Shown: positions 21,232 through 31,540, counted from the first letter of the stretch. The stretch: 64,000 nt of DNA from Rebecca billardiae RCC1528 (GCA_965240325.2 OZ251231.1:992001-1056000); one strand, 5' to 3'. Notes: a model not told the origin generated them from the sequence alone. Program-made: numbers and translations.

Positions 21232-22459
21232 CTACTGAGCGCCAGGTGTGGCCGAGGGCGAGGCGGTGTTTGTAGCGCGGAGCGGAGCCCACGCGACGTC
21301 GTGCCCGACGCGCTCGCTGTCTGGCAGTACTGACCAGTTGGGCGACTGCTGCGCGCGCAGCCAATTGAAGTCGTCCACCTGCTCCCACAAGTTGTCGTTT
21401 TTGTTGAGCCCTGCCCTTGCGAAGGCAGCCTCGTCCACCTCGCCCGCCTTTGAGTAGGGGGCAAACCGCAGCGTGTTGCAGTCCTGAGCACACAGCCCGC
21501 ACGTTGGGGGAGGGGGAGGGGGGTCAGCTGGTCGTTGGTTGAGTCGCTGGCGTGCGAAGGCCGAGGTCGTGCGGGAGGCTGCGCACGCCCGATCCACACA
21601 CCTCGATGATGGGATGCGAGCCGGCGTGGAGGTAGAAGTCGGTGCCTGCTGTCTTATGGCAGCGCAGCTGGCGGCATGCGAGCACGAACGTGCAGTCCGT
21701 GCACGAGTTGATGTGCACCGCACCCGCAATCGGGAGCGAGACGACGCGGCAACGGACGAGGCGGTCGACCCAGATGGCGGCGACGCCATCGGAAAGCTCG
21801 ATGTCGCAGTCCACGAGCTCGCTCAGCGCGAGGTCACCGTTGCTGCCCCGGGGCGGGGAGAGGACGAGCCGCTCGCGCTCCTTGCCGCGCACCTCCGCGC
21901 CGGCGTGACTCGTGGATGCCAGGGCCGGCGCGTCGGCAGGCTTGGCTGGGCCGGCTGTCGAGGCGTCGCCCACGGCGGGCGTCGCGGTCGCAGGCGTCGC
22001 GCTGCCCGCTGCGCCAACCGAGGTCACCTTCTCCCGGCTCTTGAAAGCGAAGCGCTTGCGAGGGGCGAGCTGCTCGCGCTTTGCGCGCACTGCCGCCTCC
22101 AGCTCCGATATGCTCCTGGTGGAGCGCTCGAGGGTCTGCGAGGGCAGGAACGAGCTCGCCGTGGCGACGCTCTGGTGCAGCTCCTGCACCTTGACGCCCA
22201 CGTCGTTCAGTTCAGCCGCCGCGGACGCGCCGTCGACGGCAGACTGCGTGTCGGCAAGCCCTCGCGCAAATGACGTCTCGAACGCAACCACGAGCTCGCG
22301 TGTGGACGAGTCCTCCGTGCCCTTCCGAGCCTCCCGCTGGCGCTCAAGCTCGAGCTTGCGAGCCGCCATCCGCTCGTCCATGTGCGCCTTCTTCCGCGCC
22401 GCTGTACTCTCGGCGTCATCGGCCTCAACGTCGGCTGGCATCCTAACGGGCGTGGGCAA
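21232..22459 (-). CDS. TBCC: Tubulin-binding cofactor C (TBCC)
   Basis: Two exons: 22459-21587 and 21483-21232 (374 aa); the intron is 103 nt with a GTGCGC donor. The N-terminal half is a charged helical bundle (FETSFARGLADTQSAVDG ... LHQSVATASSFLPSQTLERS), as in the spectrin-like TBCC N-domain. The C-terminal half is a C-CAP/TBCC beta-helix: GAVHINSCTDCTFVLACRQL, RCHKTAGTDFYLHAGSHPII, then across the splice VCGSGDCNTLRFAPYS, DDFNWLRAQQSPNWSVLPD. The last block is diagnostic of TBCC. The Gln-x-Arg catalytic arginine finger appears as CRQLRCHKT. TBCC stimulates GTP hydrolysis by beta-tubulin during folding of alpha/beta dimers. A downstream ATG at 22441 is an alternative start. Divergent from RSG1 (115 bp). 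Confidence 0.92.
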
Positions 22460-22574
22460 ACAGTGCCGCCGCGCGTGCTGAGCTCGGAGACGGGGCGGCG
22501 CGCGCCAAGCGAGCGCGCGACAGCTTTCCAGCAGTCAACGGTCTCTGGGGGGCGCACCAGCGGCGGCCCAGGAG

Positions 22575-23252
22575 ATGTCGTGGTACTCGACGCCCGCTGG
22601 AGCTGCACAGATCGAGCGCGTGTGGGCATCGGCGCAGCTGGGCGTCGCCGATCGGCGAACTGATGAGCGCGAGTTCAAGGTGGCCGTCATCGGCGCCGCT
22701 GCCGCCGGGAAGACGGGCTGCATTCGGCGCCTGTGTGCCCTTCCTCGGACGGCCGATCATGCACCGACAATCGGCATCCAGGTGCTCCACACGCACTGGC
22801 CGGTGAACGTGCCAATCGGCGCATCAGACGGGGTTCGCGTGCTGCGTATCGCATTTTGGGAGGCGGGCGCCGCCTCCGCAGACCGCTTCGACTACGTGCG
22901 CTCCGCGCAGATGGCTGGCGCAGACGACGTTCTATGCACGCTGTCGCTGTGCGACCTCGATGCGTACGAGGCGCTCGCAGCACGCCTTCGTGCCGGTGAG
23001 CTACCTCCGTGCATCCTAGTGGTCACGCAGGTTGAGGATCTGCAGCAGCGGCAGGTCACGCTCGCGCAGGTAGCCGAGATGGCGAGCTCGCACAAGCTGC
23101 CCACAGTCGTGTTGTCGACAGCGGCGACAGCGGATGCTGCTCACGCAGACGCGCCCACTGGCGACGTGACGGCGTTGGGGGCCACGGACGACGTCTGCGA
23201 GCTCTTGTCTATACTGTCCAGACGCTTGCTCGACAGAGAGCATGCGCAATGA
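22575..23252 (+). CDS. CPLANE2: RSG1/CPLANE2-like small GTPase
   Basis: 225 aa, single exon. It begins MSWYSTPAGAAQIERVW, then the Ras-like fold: FKVAVIGAAAAGKTG is the P-loop, TIGIQVLHTHWPVN and VRVLRIAFWEAGAASADRFD cover switch I-II, and CILVVTQVEDL stands at the G4 position. The TGIQ/WP/F-FWD-G order is the signature of vertebrate RSG1 (CPLANE2), which works with the CPLANE complex and Fuzzy in ciliogenesis and IFT-A delivery. Deviations: the DxxG glutamine is absent (FWEAGAA) and G4 is TQVED instead of N/TKxD, so guanine specificity may be relaxed. It sits head-to-head with the tubulin cofactor TBCC, which fits a flagellar role. Confidence 0.78.
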   Translation: MSWYSTPAGAAQIERVWASAQLGVADRRTDEREFKVAVIGAAAAGKTGCIRRLCALPRTADHAPTIGIQVLHTHWPVNVPIGASDGVRVLRIAFWEAGAASADRFDYVRSAQMAGADDVLCTLSLCDLDAYEALAARLRAGELPPCILVVTQVEDLQQRQVTLAQVAEMASSHKLPTVVLSTAATADAAHADAPTGDVTALGATDDVCELLSILSRRLLDREHAQ

Positions 23253-23440
23253 GCGTCCCAGGACATCGCTCAGCTGGGCCGCGTGGACCGTGCGCTGATC
23301 GCGACTCATCGCGCGACACTAAGAGTTTCACTGTCAGTGATCGACGACGTCGATCTCGATGTCGGCCCCGCCATCCTAATCGGGCTAATGTCGCGAAGTT
23401 CAGATTGCTGCTGCCAATGCTGCTGCTGACTAGTGACTTT

Positions 23441-23512
<72 letters not shown>

Positions 23513-23973
23513 CTCTCCGTATGTGATGCTGCTTGAGTGCTGAGCAGACTACTATACTATTTACTGCTAAGACTTATAGAGCCGTCGTCAGACAATGTCA
23601 ATGGTCAGTCTGCTATACGGATAGTGAGAGTATTATATATATTGAGCAAATTGTACGCGCGTGTAGTACGTGAGCCTGCAGCAGGAGCGGCCTGCTTGAT
23701 GATCATGGCCCGAATGTGAGATCTCGTCAGCAGCCCGGTGATGAGTGATGACTGCGGCCGGCGGCGCACGAGTGCCATGTAGCCGTCGTCCGAATAACTC
23801 CGCCGGGTCCTGTCGAGCCGTCGAGGTGCGCGGACGAGATCTTCAGAAGCAAGCCCGGCCCGCCGTAGTGCATCATAGGCCGTTGGGTGCCGCGGCGTGC
23901 GGGCCGCTGCCACTCGGTTGTCGGCCGCGCCGGAGTCGCGGCAGCCAGCAGGTAGCAACTGGGGAGTTCAGCC
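23253..23973. other. Convergent intergenic gap with CT array
   Basis: 721 bp between the 3' ends of RSG1 and the LrgAB-type carrier. It contains the (CT)n array and an AT-rich patch near 23580-23650. No gene seen. Confidence 0.5.
23443..23509. repeat. (CT)n microsatellite
   Basis: A pure CT dinucleotide array of 67 bp, preceded by a short TGC-rich stretch. It lies in the 3' flank shared by two convergent genes. Confidence 0.97.
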
Positions 23974-25347
23974 TCATGGGCTTGTTGGCACGCCAAGCAG
24001 CCAGAGCAGGGCTTGGCGCAGAGGGGGGATCGAGAGTAGGATGACGGTCAACGCCCCACACAGAGCGGTCGAGCCCACCGCGTACGGGAACGCGTCCGGC
24101 TCGCCGAGCAACGCGAGGACGCCGCCGCCGTTTGCCGCGCAGCCGAGGGCGAGCCCGCGCGCCGCCGGGTCCGCCACCCGGAACCAGCTGAGCACAGGCA
24201 GGCCGAGCGGGATGCCTGCCGTGCCTGTCACGATCACGCCGAGGAGCGTCACGCCCTCATCGGCACCGACGATCGCCCCGGCCTCCATGGCGATGGCGTT
24301 CGTCAGCGCCCGCGGCACCAGTGCCAGCCGAAGCAACGGGTCCATCCGCAGCGCGCGCGCGGCGATGGCGCCCGCGGCGATGCTGCCGACGCAGGAGAGG
24401 CTGATGGCGCCAGCGACCGCGTTGGCGCGCGCGCGAATCGCCCGGCGGTGCTCGAAGAGGGAGAAGGCGAAGGAGGCCACGGCTGGTCTGAGCATGTCGC
24501 GCAGCACACGGCCAGTCGCCTCGTTGTACACCGAGACCGCGCCCTCCGCGCTCATGCCCAGCCCAGCGGCCAGCACGCGCAGCACGACGCTCATGCCGAT
24601 GGCGGCGGCGAGCAGAGTCGGCAGCACGAGCCGCACGCGCGCTGGCATCCTCTCGGCGAGGTCGAAGCAGAGGAGGGTGCACGCGAAGAAGCAGGGGTGG
24701 AGAGCAAGTGGCGAGCGCGTCACGAGCGCCCCGCTCGCTAGGAGCACGCTGAGCGCTGCCAGCCACTGCGTGCGCGCCGTCACACGCTGCTTGGAGGACG
24801 GCGCGGCCACACGGATTGGAGCGACCTTTTGTGGCCGCACGCGCGGGGCCATGCGCGGCAAAAAGAGCTCGGCCGTGCGAGCGGTGAATGCGGCGTTGAG
24901 CACAATCGACACCACGCAGAACGCGCTGAACGCCACGACCTGCAACGTGCGCAGCGCCGGGATCACAAACGGCAGCGAGACCTGGCCAGGCACGTAGAAG
25001 AGCGCAAACCAGCGGCGCAGAAAGACGCAGATTGGGTCGGCATGGGCGGCGACAGACGCCGCTCGCTCGGGTGAGATCGCGTCGAGAGCGTACATGCCGC
25101 CGCCGATCAGCAGCATGGACGCGATCGGCGCCGGAAAGCCCTCGCAGCCGCACAGCTTCATGAGCTCGCCGCTGCATACGTTCGCTGCACCGAGCGCGCC
25201 GACACCCACCACGACATGCGAGGCGTCGTCGAGGCGATGGCGCAAGCTGACTGGCGAGGGCGAGGCTGGCTGCTCCGACGGTCTGCTACCCGCGGCCGCC
25301 TCGCGAGCGGCTGAGACCAAGAGGAGCGCATGGACAAGCGCTGCCAT
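23974..25347 (-). CDS. LrgA-LrgB fusion, PLGG1-like plastid glycolate/glycerate carrier
   Basis: 457 aa, single exon, about 12 hydrophobic segments. The N-terminus (MAALVHALLLVSAAREAAA) looks like a signal peptide, as expected for the first part of a complex-plastid targeting sequence. An LrgA/CidA-like region (PIASMLLIGGGMYALDAISP ... LFYVPGQVSLP) is followed by an LrgB/CidB-like region: LTNAIAMEAGAIVGADEGVT, GTAGIPLGLPVLSWFRVADP, ARGLALGCAANGGGVLALL. The LrgAB fusion is the architecture of plant PLGG1, which exchanges glycolate and glycerate across the plastid envelope in photorespiration. The usual SHGLGT signature reads ANGGGV here, so substrate identity is less certain. Its start codon is only 44 bp from the left boundary of the mobile element at 25392-29979. 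Confidence 0.8.
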   Translation of the reverse strand: MAALVHALLLVSAAREAAAGSRPSEQPASPSPVSLRHRLDDASHVVVGVGALGAANVCSGELMKLCGCEGFPAPIASMLLIGGGMYALDAISPERAASVAAHADPICVFLRRWFALFYVPGQVSLPFVIPALRTLQVVAFSAFCVVSIVLNAAFTARTAELFLPRMAPRVRPQKVAPIRVAAPSSKQRVTARTQWLAALSVLLASGALVTRSPLALHPCFFACTLLCFDLAERMPARVRLVLPTLLAAAIGMSVVLRVLAAGLGMSAEGAVSVYNEATGRVLRDMLRPAVASFAFSLFEHRRAIRARANAVAGAISLSCVGSIAAGAIAARALRMDPLLRLALVPRALTNAIAMEAGAIVGADEGVTLLGVIVTGTAGIPLGLPVLSWFRVADPAARGLALGCAANGGGVLALLGEPDAFPYAVGSTALCGALTVILLSIPPLRQALLWLLGVPTSP

Positions 25348-25380
25348 CCCGTCGCTCGGTCGCTGCCATCCCCGGGCTGC

Positions 25381-25390
25381 GGGACGGCTC
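25381..25390. repeat. Left target-site duplication of the foldback element
   Basis: GGGACGGCTC immediately precedes the left arm (one extra C intervenes) and recurs at 29980-29989 directly after the right arm. Confidence 0.8.
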
Positions 25391-25391
25391 C

Positions 25392-25462
25392 GGGGAACTT
25401 ACAGTCAGACCGTCTGAATCGGCCCCCTCGCTCAGACCGGTCTGAGCGAGGGCCCGATTCAG
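25392..25462 (+). repeat. Left arm, outer part
   Basis: 71 nt identical in reverse complement to 29909-29979. The arm breaks off exactly at CGATTCAG, where the nested units begin, and resumes at 27425. Confidence 0.9.
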
Positions 25463-26791
25463 GGTTGTATAACCGCTCGGTTATGCGGGTATAACTCACC
25501 GGTAGCCCTCATGAGGGCGGGCTGGTGAGCAGCCAGGGTCCGGCTGCCTGGAGGTTTTCCGGTCGTCAAGCCGAGCCAGGCCCGGATTGGGCGCGGGCCT
25601 GGATTGGCTCAGCAGCTTGGCAAGCCATGCGCGTCTGGGTGCGGCCGCGCTCGCTGGCTGCACCCGCGGCGCGGCGGCCGGCGTGGCTGCTCTGGTCACC
25701 GCTGCGCTGGTGGCTGCTCCTCCTCTGGGAGTTGTTTCTTCCAGGTGCGTGTGCGTCGGCGGTAGGCCGCCCTCAGCCCTCGCTCTCTCCACTCGTGCAC
25801 CTGCCCTGCTTGCTCTCTGCTTTCGATGGGGGCGCCTCGGAGCCGCTTCGAGGCGTCCCCGTCTGCAATCTTCTCATGCTCTATCTGCTTTCGATGGGGG
25901 CGCCTCGGAGCCGCTTCGAGGCGTCCCCGTCTGCAATCTATCTTCTCATGCTCTGCTTTCGATGGGGGCGCCTCGGAACCGCTTCGAGGCGTCCCCGTCT
26001 GCAATCTTCTCATGCTCTGCTTTCAATGGGGGCGCCTCGGAACCGCTTCGAGGCGTCCCCGTCTGCAATCTTCTCATGCTCTGCTTTCGATGGGGGCGCC
26101 TGGGAACCGCTCCCAGGCGTCCCCGTCTGCAATCTTCTCACGCTTCGCAGTCTCGCTTGCCTTCATCGCCTGGCGGGTGGGTGCTGCTCTCTCCTTCTCT
26201 GCCGCCTCCTCTGCAGTCTGCCGTGCACTGCTGTGTGTGGGATGCGACCTGCTACCTTATCTGACGCTACGCGTGCGTGTCTCGCGCCTGCTTCCCGCCT
26301 GCGCCGCCGCCGCCGCGCATGTTTTCGTGCCCACTGTCTCATGCCGTCTGGATCGTCCTTACTCATACAACCCTGCGGGGAGCCCCTCTGGGCCTCTGCC
26401 GCCTTCGGTCCTCGCGCTACCCCTTCGGCGGCCTCGGCCTCTTCGGGCCCCCGGCCACCACCCCTGCGGGGTGTGGCATTCCACACCTCCTTCTGGGTGG
26501 AGGCCCTCGAGGCCTCTGCCTCCTGCGGCGCCGCGCTCTGCCCAAACTTGCGTTGGGGGGGGGCGTCGGCTGCCAGCGCCTGCGGTCTACGTGCTCCATC
26601 GAGTACTTCCTCTTCGGCGTCTAGGCGGTCATCGGCTTCTGTCGGCGTAGTTGCTCGAATGCATCGGCGAGTCCTTCCTGGTCGGCGTCGCATCCTGGAC
26701 GGCTTCGGGGGTGTGACCTAGTCACCTCACGCGTTTATCAACGCGGCCCCCACCTCAATCTACTCTCATGTGGGTCTACCGAGTGAGTTAT
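25463..26791 (+). mobile_element. Nested element, unit 1 (1329 bp)
   Basis: Starts GGTTGTATAACC and ends GTGAGTTAT, followed with no gap by unit 2, which has the same ends. Near the ends ATAACTCACCGGTAG faces CTACCGAGTGAGTTAT, an imperfect inverted repeat. A 7-bp hairpin (ATAACCG-CT-CGGTTAT, 25469-25484) lies near the start; GTGAC-CTA-GTCAC and CGCGTT-TATC-AACGCG lie near the end. The outer 277 bp and 297 bp match unit 2; the middle (25740-26494) is unique and contains five hairpin repeats. Open frames exist on both strands but match no family I know. Confidence 0.75.
25819..26144 (+). repeat. Five tandem hairpin repeats, 64-68 bp period
   Basis: Copies start at 25819, 25887, 25955, 26019 and 26083. 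Each contains GGGGGCGCCTCG ... CGAGGCGTCCCC, able to pair over 12 bp around a short loop. Copy 5 (26092-26124) reads GGGGGCGCCTGGG ... CCCAGGCGTCCCC: the stem bases changed on both sides and pairing is kept. The spacer is a constant GTCTGCAATCTTCTCATGCT. Confidence 0.85.
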
Positions 26792-27424
26792 GGTTGTATA
26801 ACCGCTCGGTTATGCGGGTATAACTCACCGGTAGCCCTCATGAGGGCGGGCTGGCAGCCAGGGTCCGGCTGCCTGGAGGTTTTCCGGTCGTCAAGCCGAG
26901 CCAGGCCCGGATTGGGCGCGGGCCTGGATTGGCTCAGCAGCTTGGCAAGCCATGCGCGTCTGGGTGCGGCCGCGCTCGCTGGCTGCACCCGCGGCGCGGC
27001 GGCCGGCGTGGCTGCTCTGGTCACCGCTGCGCTGGTGGCTGCTCCTCCTCTGGGAGTTGTTTCTCCCTGCCCTCCCACCCTGCTGGTTGCTGGGTGGGCA
27101 TGGCCTTGGGTGCGCGCGGTGTCGGGGGGGTGGAGGCCCTCGAGGCCTCTGCCTCCTGCGGCGCCGCGCTCTGCCCAAACTTGCGTTGGGGGGGGGCGTC
27201 GGCTGCCAGCGCCTGCGGTCTACGTGCTCCATCGAGTACTTCCTCTTCGGCGTCTAGGCGGTCATCGGCTTCTGTCGGCGTAGTTGCTCGAATGCATCGG
27301 CGAGTCCTTCCTGGTCGGCGTCGCATCCTGGACGGCTTCGGGGGTGTGACCTAGTCACCTCACGCGTTTATCAACGCGGCCCCCACCTCAATCTACTCTC
27401 ATGTGGGTCTACCGAGTGAGTTAT
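26792..27424 (+). mobile_element. Nested element, unit 2 (633 bp)
   Basis: Same first 273 bp (a 4-nt TGAG deletion against unit 1) and same last 297 bp as unit 1, but only about 63 bp of unrelated sequence (27065-27127) in the middle. It abuts unit 1 head-to-tail and ends exactly where the interrupted arm resumes. It is either a sibling with a different cargo or an internally deleted copy. Confidence 0.75.
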
Positions 27425-28017
27425 ACGGTTTTTGGGCCGGCCCCACTGGCGAGCGCGCTGCGGGACGCACCTCGCACTGGGGGCGGTGCACACTACACTC
27501 ACGGCGCGCCGCGATGTGTTCGGGCGGTGGATGGGGCTGAATCGGCCGAGAGTTACGGTGCGATCGGCCGCGATGCGTCTGCCATCACCCAGTGAGCTCG
27601 TGCGGTGCCAGCTCGCCCTTCGCTTCGTCGCCACTCGCAATCGCACCAGTCGCGCGCGTCCATGGCTTGCCTTTCGCGCGCTGTGTTCTCGCGCAGTGTG
27701 TGCTTGGCAGCAGGGTGCTCGTGGCCGGTGGTTGCCGTCGCAGAGGATCGGAATGTGCGCAGCTACGCTACATCCCAGACACCATGTGCCCGTCCTCGTC
27801 GAGCGTTGGAGAGACACGCGTGTCGCGCATGCGCTCGCGGAAGCAGGCTGCAAAGCGGCGCGCGGGCGTGGCTGCGCGCGCATGACAAGGTGCAACACAC
27901 AGCTGCCCCCGCCATGAGCACCAGCTGTGTACGCACCTCTTCCGTGTTGTCTGATCCGCCAGGCCGCCACGGTGCGGAGACTGCGCGCGTGAGACACCGA
28001 CAGTCAGCGGCCACGGC
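27425..28017 (+). repeat. Left arm, inner part
   Basis: 593 nt matching 29316-29908 in reverse complement, beginning ACGGTTTTTGGGCC. Reading frames through it exist in both orientations but look incidental. Confidence 0.9.
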
Positions 28018-29315
28018 GCACACAGGTCACTGGCACATGCCATGGCGTGCAGCCTCTGATGCAGCCGTTGCTGCAGCTTCGATTGATGAAACAGCAGCAG
28101 CGCCGGTGGCAGTCACCCCAATCGCTGCCACTGGCACACCCGCACTCGCCAACAGCACTCGCAGCCCTTGCACCTCCGGCAGCTGTGGCACGATGCTCGG
28201 CTGAGCGGCGGCAATAGGCACTGTCGTCCGAGCAGCCGCGCTCGCAGCTCCTTCGGGGGCGCGCTGTCGCGGGAGTGCTGCTCCAAGGATCAGCAGCTGC
28301 TGCAGATGCTGCGGCTGAGACAGCAACTGCTGTTGCTCGTGTTGGTAGCCTCAACGCAGCCGTACTGGCGTTATGAGGGGAGATGACTTGTGGAATGGGA
28401 ATTGCTGCAGCCACTTTTTAACTTTTTATTCAGCCATTTGTTTTTATTAAAAGCAGCTTGCAGCAGAGTCCGAGACTTAGCGTGTCAGAAGCTGTGCAGC
28501 AGGGCTCAACTCGTCACGTACAGCGTCGGCGCTCGGAGCCTCGGGAGTTTGCACCAACCGGGCGTGGTGGGCGTGTCCCGCGCGGCGCACAGAGCAGCGC
28601 TGTACGTGGGCGAGACTGCGGCTTCCGCGTCTCGCACTTCGGCGGCGGTGCCGAGGGCGGAGGCCGCCCGCCGCGCGCCTGACGGCAGCGCCTCAAGCAG
28701 CGCCGTCCCATGCGCATGCGGACGGGTGCGGCAATGGCGATGGGTTTCGCAACGTGCACAGCGTCAGAAGCTCGGCACCTGATCTGCCCAGCTGCAGCAA
28801 CAGCACCATCGGTCCGGCGCCTGGCGCTCAGTGGGCGGCGTGTCGGGCGGATGCAGATGCACTCGCCGTCTGAATCAGGACGCCGGGCATGCGTGCCGAA
28901 GCAGTTCGCGCCAGCGCGCGCACTCGCAGAGTGAGAACGGCCGCCCTGCCGGCCGGAGGCCAATGCACTCGCCTGGCGGCTGCCGGCGCACGGTAGACCA
29001 GGTCAAACGTAAGCACCCGAAACCACCACGGCGGTGGTGACCGAGAGCACGACCACGGGCGGTGGCGCGGCCGATGTCGCGAGCGTGAGCGCAAGCGTGG
29101 CCGTGAGCAATGCGAGCAGCGTGAGCGATGCGCGGAGCGATCGCGCCCGCCCTTCCGACGAGGAACGAGGGCTTTATTGCGCGAGGAGTCCCCAGCGGTA
29201 GGTGGCAGCGATGTCGCGCCATCGCTGAGCGCACCGACGTTGCCAGCCGGTCGACGTGGCCATCGCTTCCGAGAGAAAGCTGTGAGCCAGATTGCTGCCG
29301 CACGCAACCGTGTCA
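28018..29315. other. Unique centre of the foldback element
   Basis: 1298 bp between the arms. A reverse frame at 28326-28027 (LPRQRAPEGAASAAARTTVP, Ala/Val-rich) is the most protein-like, but it matches nothing I know. A short AT-rich patch lies near 28418-28450. No transposase catalytic triad seen. Confidence 0.5.
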
Positions 29316-29979
29316 GCCGTGGCCGCTGACTGTCGGTGTCTCACGCGCGCAGTCTCCGCACCGTGGCGGCCTGGCGGATCAGACAACACGGAAGAAGTGC
29401 GTACACAGCTGGTGCTCATGGCGGGGGCAGCTGTGTGTTGCACCTTGTCATGCGCGCGCAGCCACGCCCGCGCGCCGCTTTGCAGCCTGCTTCCGCGAGC
29501 GCATGCGCGACACGCGTGTCTCTCCAACGCTCGACGAGGACGGGCACATGGTGTCTGGGATGTAGCGTAGCTGCGCACATTCCGATCCTCTGCGACGGCA
29601 ACCACCGGCCACGAGCACCCTGCTGCCAAGCACACACTGCGCGAGAACACAGCGCGCGAAAGGCAAGCCATGGACGCGCGCGACTGGTGCGATTGCGAGT
29701 GGCGACGAAGCGAAGGGCGAGCTGGCACCGCACGAGCTCACTGGGTGATGGCAGACGCATCGCGGCCGATCGCACCGTAACTCTCGGCCGATTCAGCCCC
29801 ATCCACCGCCCGAACACATCGCGGCGCGCCGTGAGTGTAGTGTGCACCGCCCCCAGTGCGAGGTGCGTCCCGCAGCGCGCTCGCCAGTGGGGCCGGCCCA
29901 AAAACCGTCTGAATCGGGCCCTCGCTCAGACCGGTCTGAGCGAGGGGGCCGATTCAGACGGTCTGACTGTAAGTTCCCC
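29316..29979 (-). repeat. Right arm (664 nt)
   Basis: Uninterrupted reverse complement of the two left-arm parts. It shows what the left arm looked like before the nested insertion and proves that the insertion removed and duplicated no bases. Confidence 0.9.
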
Positions 29980-29989
29980 GGGACGGCTC
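29980..29989. repeat. Right target-site duplication
   Basis: GGGACGGCTC, identical to 25381-25390. Confidence 0.8.
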
Positions 29990-30082
29990 TCGCGCCGGCC
30001 GGATCGACGAGTCCGGTGGGCTTGCGCCTCTCCGTCTGGGCTCTGGCCGGCTCAAAACGCCTGCCACCCTGCCAGCGGTTTG

Positions 30083-31486
30083 ATGGCAGCCGCGAACGCC
30101 CAGGCCCGCACCGGCCAGTCGGAGGAGGCGGGGGTGTCTGTGCGCCCGCTGGCGATGGCCAACACGAAGGGGTGGAACGCGTCGTATCGACTGCCGCCCG
30201 AGCCCAAGGGCATCGAGCAGCTGCGCGGGCACACGCCTCGGCTCGGCGAGAATCGCGAGGCCGAGGCCGATGGATTCAGCGCAACCGCGTCGAGCTTTGG
30301 AGGCACCGCTGCGGCACCGTCGGACGCGGCTGAGCGCATCGCGACGATGCGCCGCGCGCTCGAGGAGCACGAGAAGCGCGACCCGCGCTCACGCGCTGCC
30401 CGGCTGCAGAACACGTTCTACTCGTCACTCCGGCTCATGCTGCGCGAGACGTCGGCGGTGTCGAGCGGCCCCGCGCGCGCGCAGCACGTCAACCAGCTAT
30501 GGGAGTGGTTCTCGCGCGAGCGACCGGCGGCTCCGGACGGCTCCGACGACGGGAGCCGCTCGGGACGCGCTCCGTCGACGCACGGCGCGCCCAAGCCCGG
30601 CTCGAGCGCCGAGTGGCTGCTGACGGGCCCGCCGTCGCCCCGGCCCGTGCGCAGCGGTGCCTACGCCTCCACCTTCTCCAAGCCGGGGCGGGACACGAGC
30701 GTGGAGGCGGAGGCGGCGCGGGCGGGCAGGGCGATGGGCGACGCGATGGGAGCACCGTACGCCGGCGCGAGGCGCAGCGCCACAGCGTCGACGGCGGGTG
30801 GTGTCGCGCGCACCGCGGGCGGCGCCGCCGGCGCGGGCGGCGCGGGCGGCGCGGACAGTGGCAAGCTCTCGCCGCGCTCGCAAGGGCGGGCGATGGCGGC
30901 GGCGGGCGCCCTGGCGGGCGGGGGCGGCGCATGGGCACGCGCGCGCCCGCACTCCGCGCGCCTCGCCTCCGAGAAGCTCTCGCGCGAGGCGATGGTCGCA
31001 CAGATCCGCGCCGCGCGCCCGTACACGCCTCAGGACGTGCCGCCCGACCTCGGCGCGTACAAGCGGCGAGACCTGTACGCGAGCTTCGCGCGGCGCGAGC
31101 GGCTGACGGCGGAGGAGGCGTTCATGCCGGGCTCGCGCGTGGTGCCCGGCTCCGAGCGCGTCGTCGAGCACCCGCGCGGCTCCTTTGCGCACTACCAGCT
31201 CTCGGCCGACCCGGACGAGGCGCGGCGCGAGCAGGAGATGGAGCAGCGCTGGGCGGAGCGGAGGCGCGCGGAGGCGCGCGATCGCGCGGAGGAGGCGCAG
31301 ATGGCGCAGGTGGTCGAGCGGTACGAGAACTCGCGCGCGCGCGTGGACACGGAGATCATGCGACGGCGCGAGACGCAGCGCCACGGCTCACACACGGCCA
31401 TCCACTTCCACGCGCCCGTCAAGTCGGCGTGGGCGGACGAGCGGAACACGGCGGTCGCCGAGGCCATGGCGGCGGTGCGCGGCGGC

Positions 31487-31540
<54 letters not shown>

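Larger units (their letters stand above)
25392..29979. mobile_element. Foldback-type transposable element with 664-nt inverted arms
   Basis: The ends are GGGGAACTTACAGTCAGACC inward from both sides. The left arm is split: 25392-25462 and 27425-28017. The right arm, 29316-29979, is its reverse complement with one visible mismatch (C27937 against A29396). A 10-bp target duplication flanks it. Without the two nested units (25463-27424), the original element would be 2626 bp with a 1298-bp centre (28018-29315). No transposase motif is recognised in the arms or centre, so it is probably non-autonomous. The first 71 nt contain an internal palindrome (CTCGCTCAGACC-GGTCTGAGCGAG). It lies in what would otherwise be a 136-bp divergent promoter between the PLGG1-like gene and the gene at 30083. 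Confidence 0.85.

Noticed and set aside
25819-26144. CRISPR-like array
   Set aside because: The whole 64-68-bp unit, including the spacer part, is repeated; there are no unique spacers and no cas genes, and the host is eukaryotic.
27425-29908. Proteins encoded in the foldback arms
   Set aside because: Frames in the arms are open on both strands and mirror each other because the arms are inverted copies; none matches a transposase.
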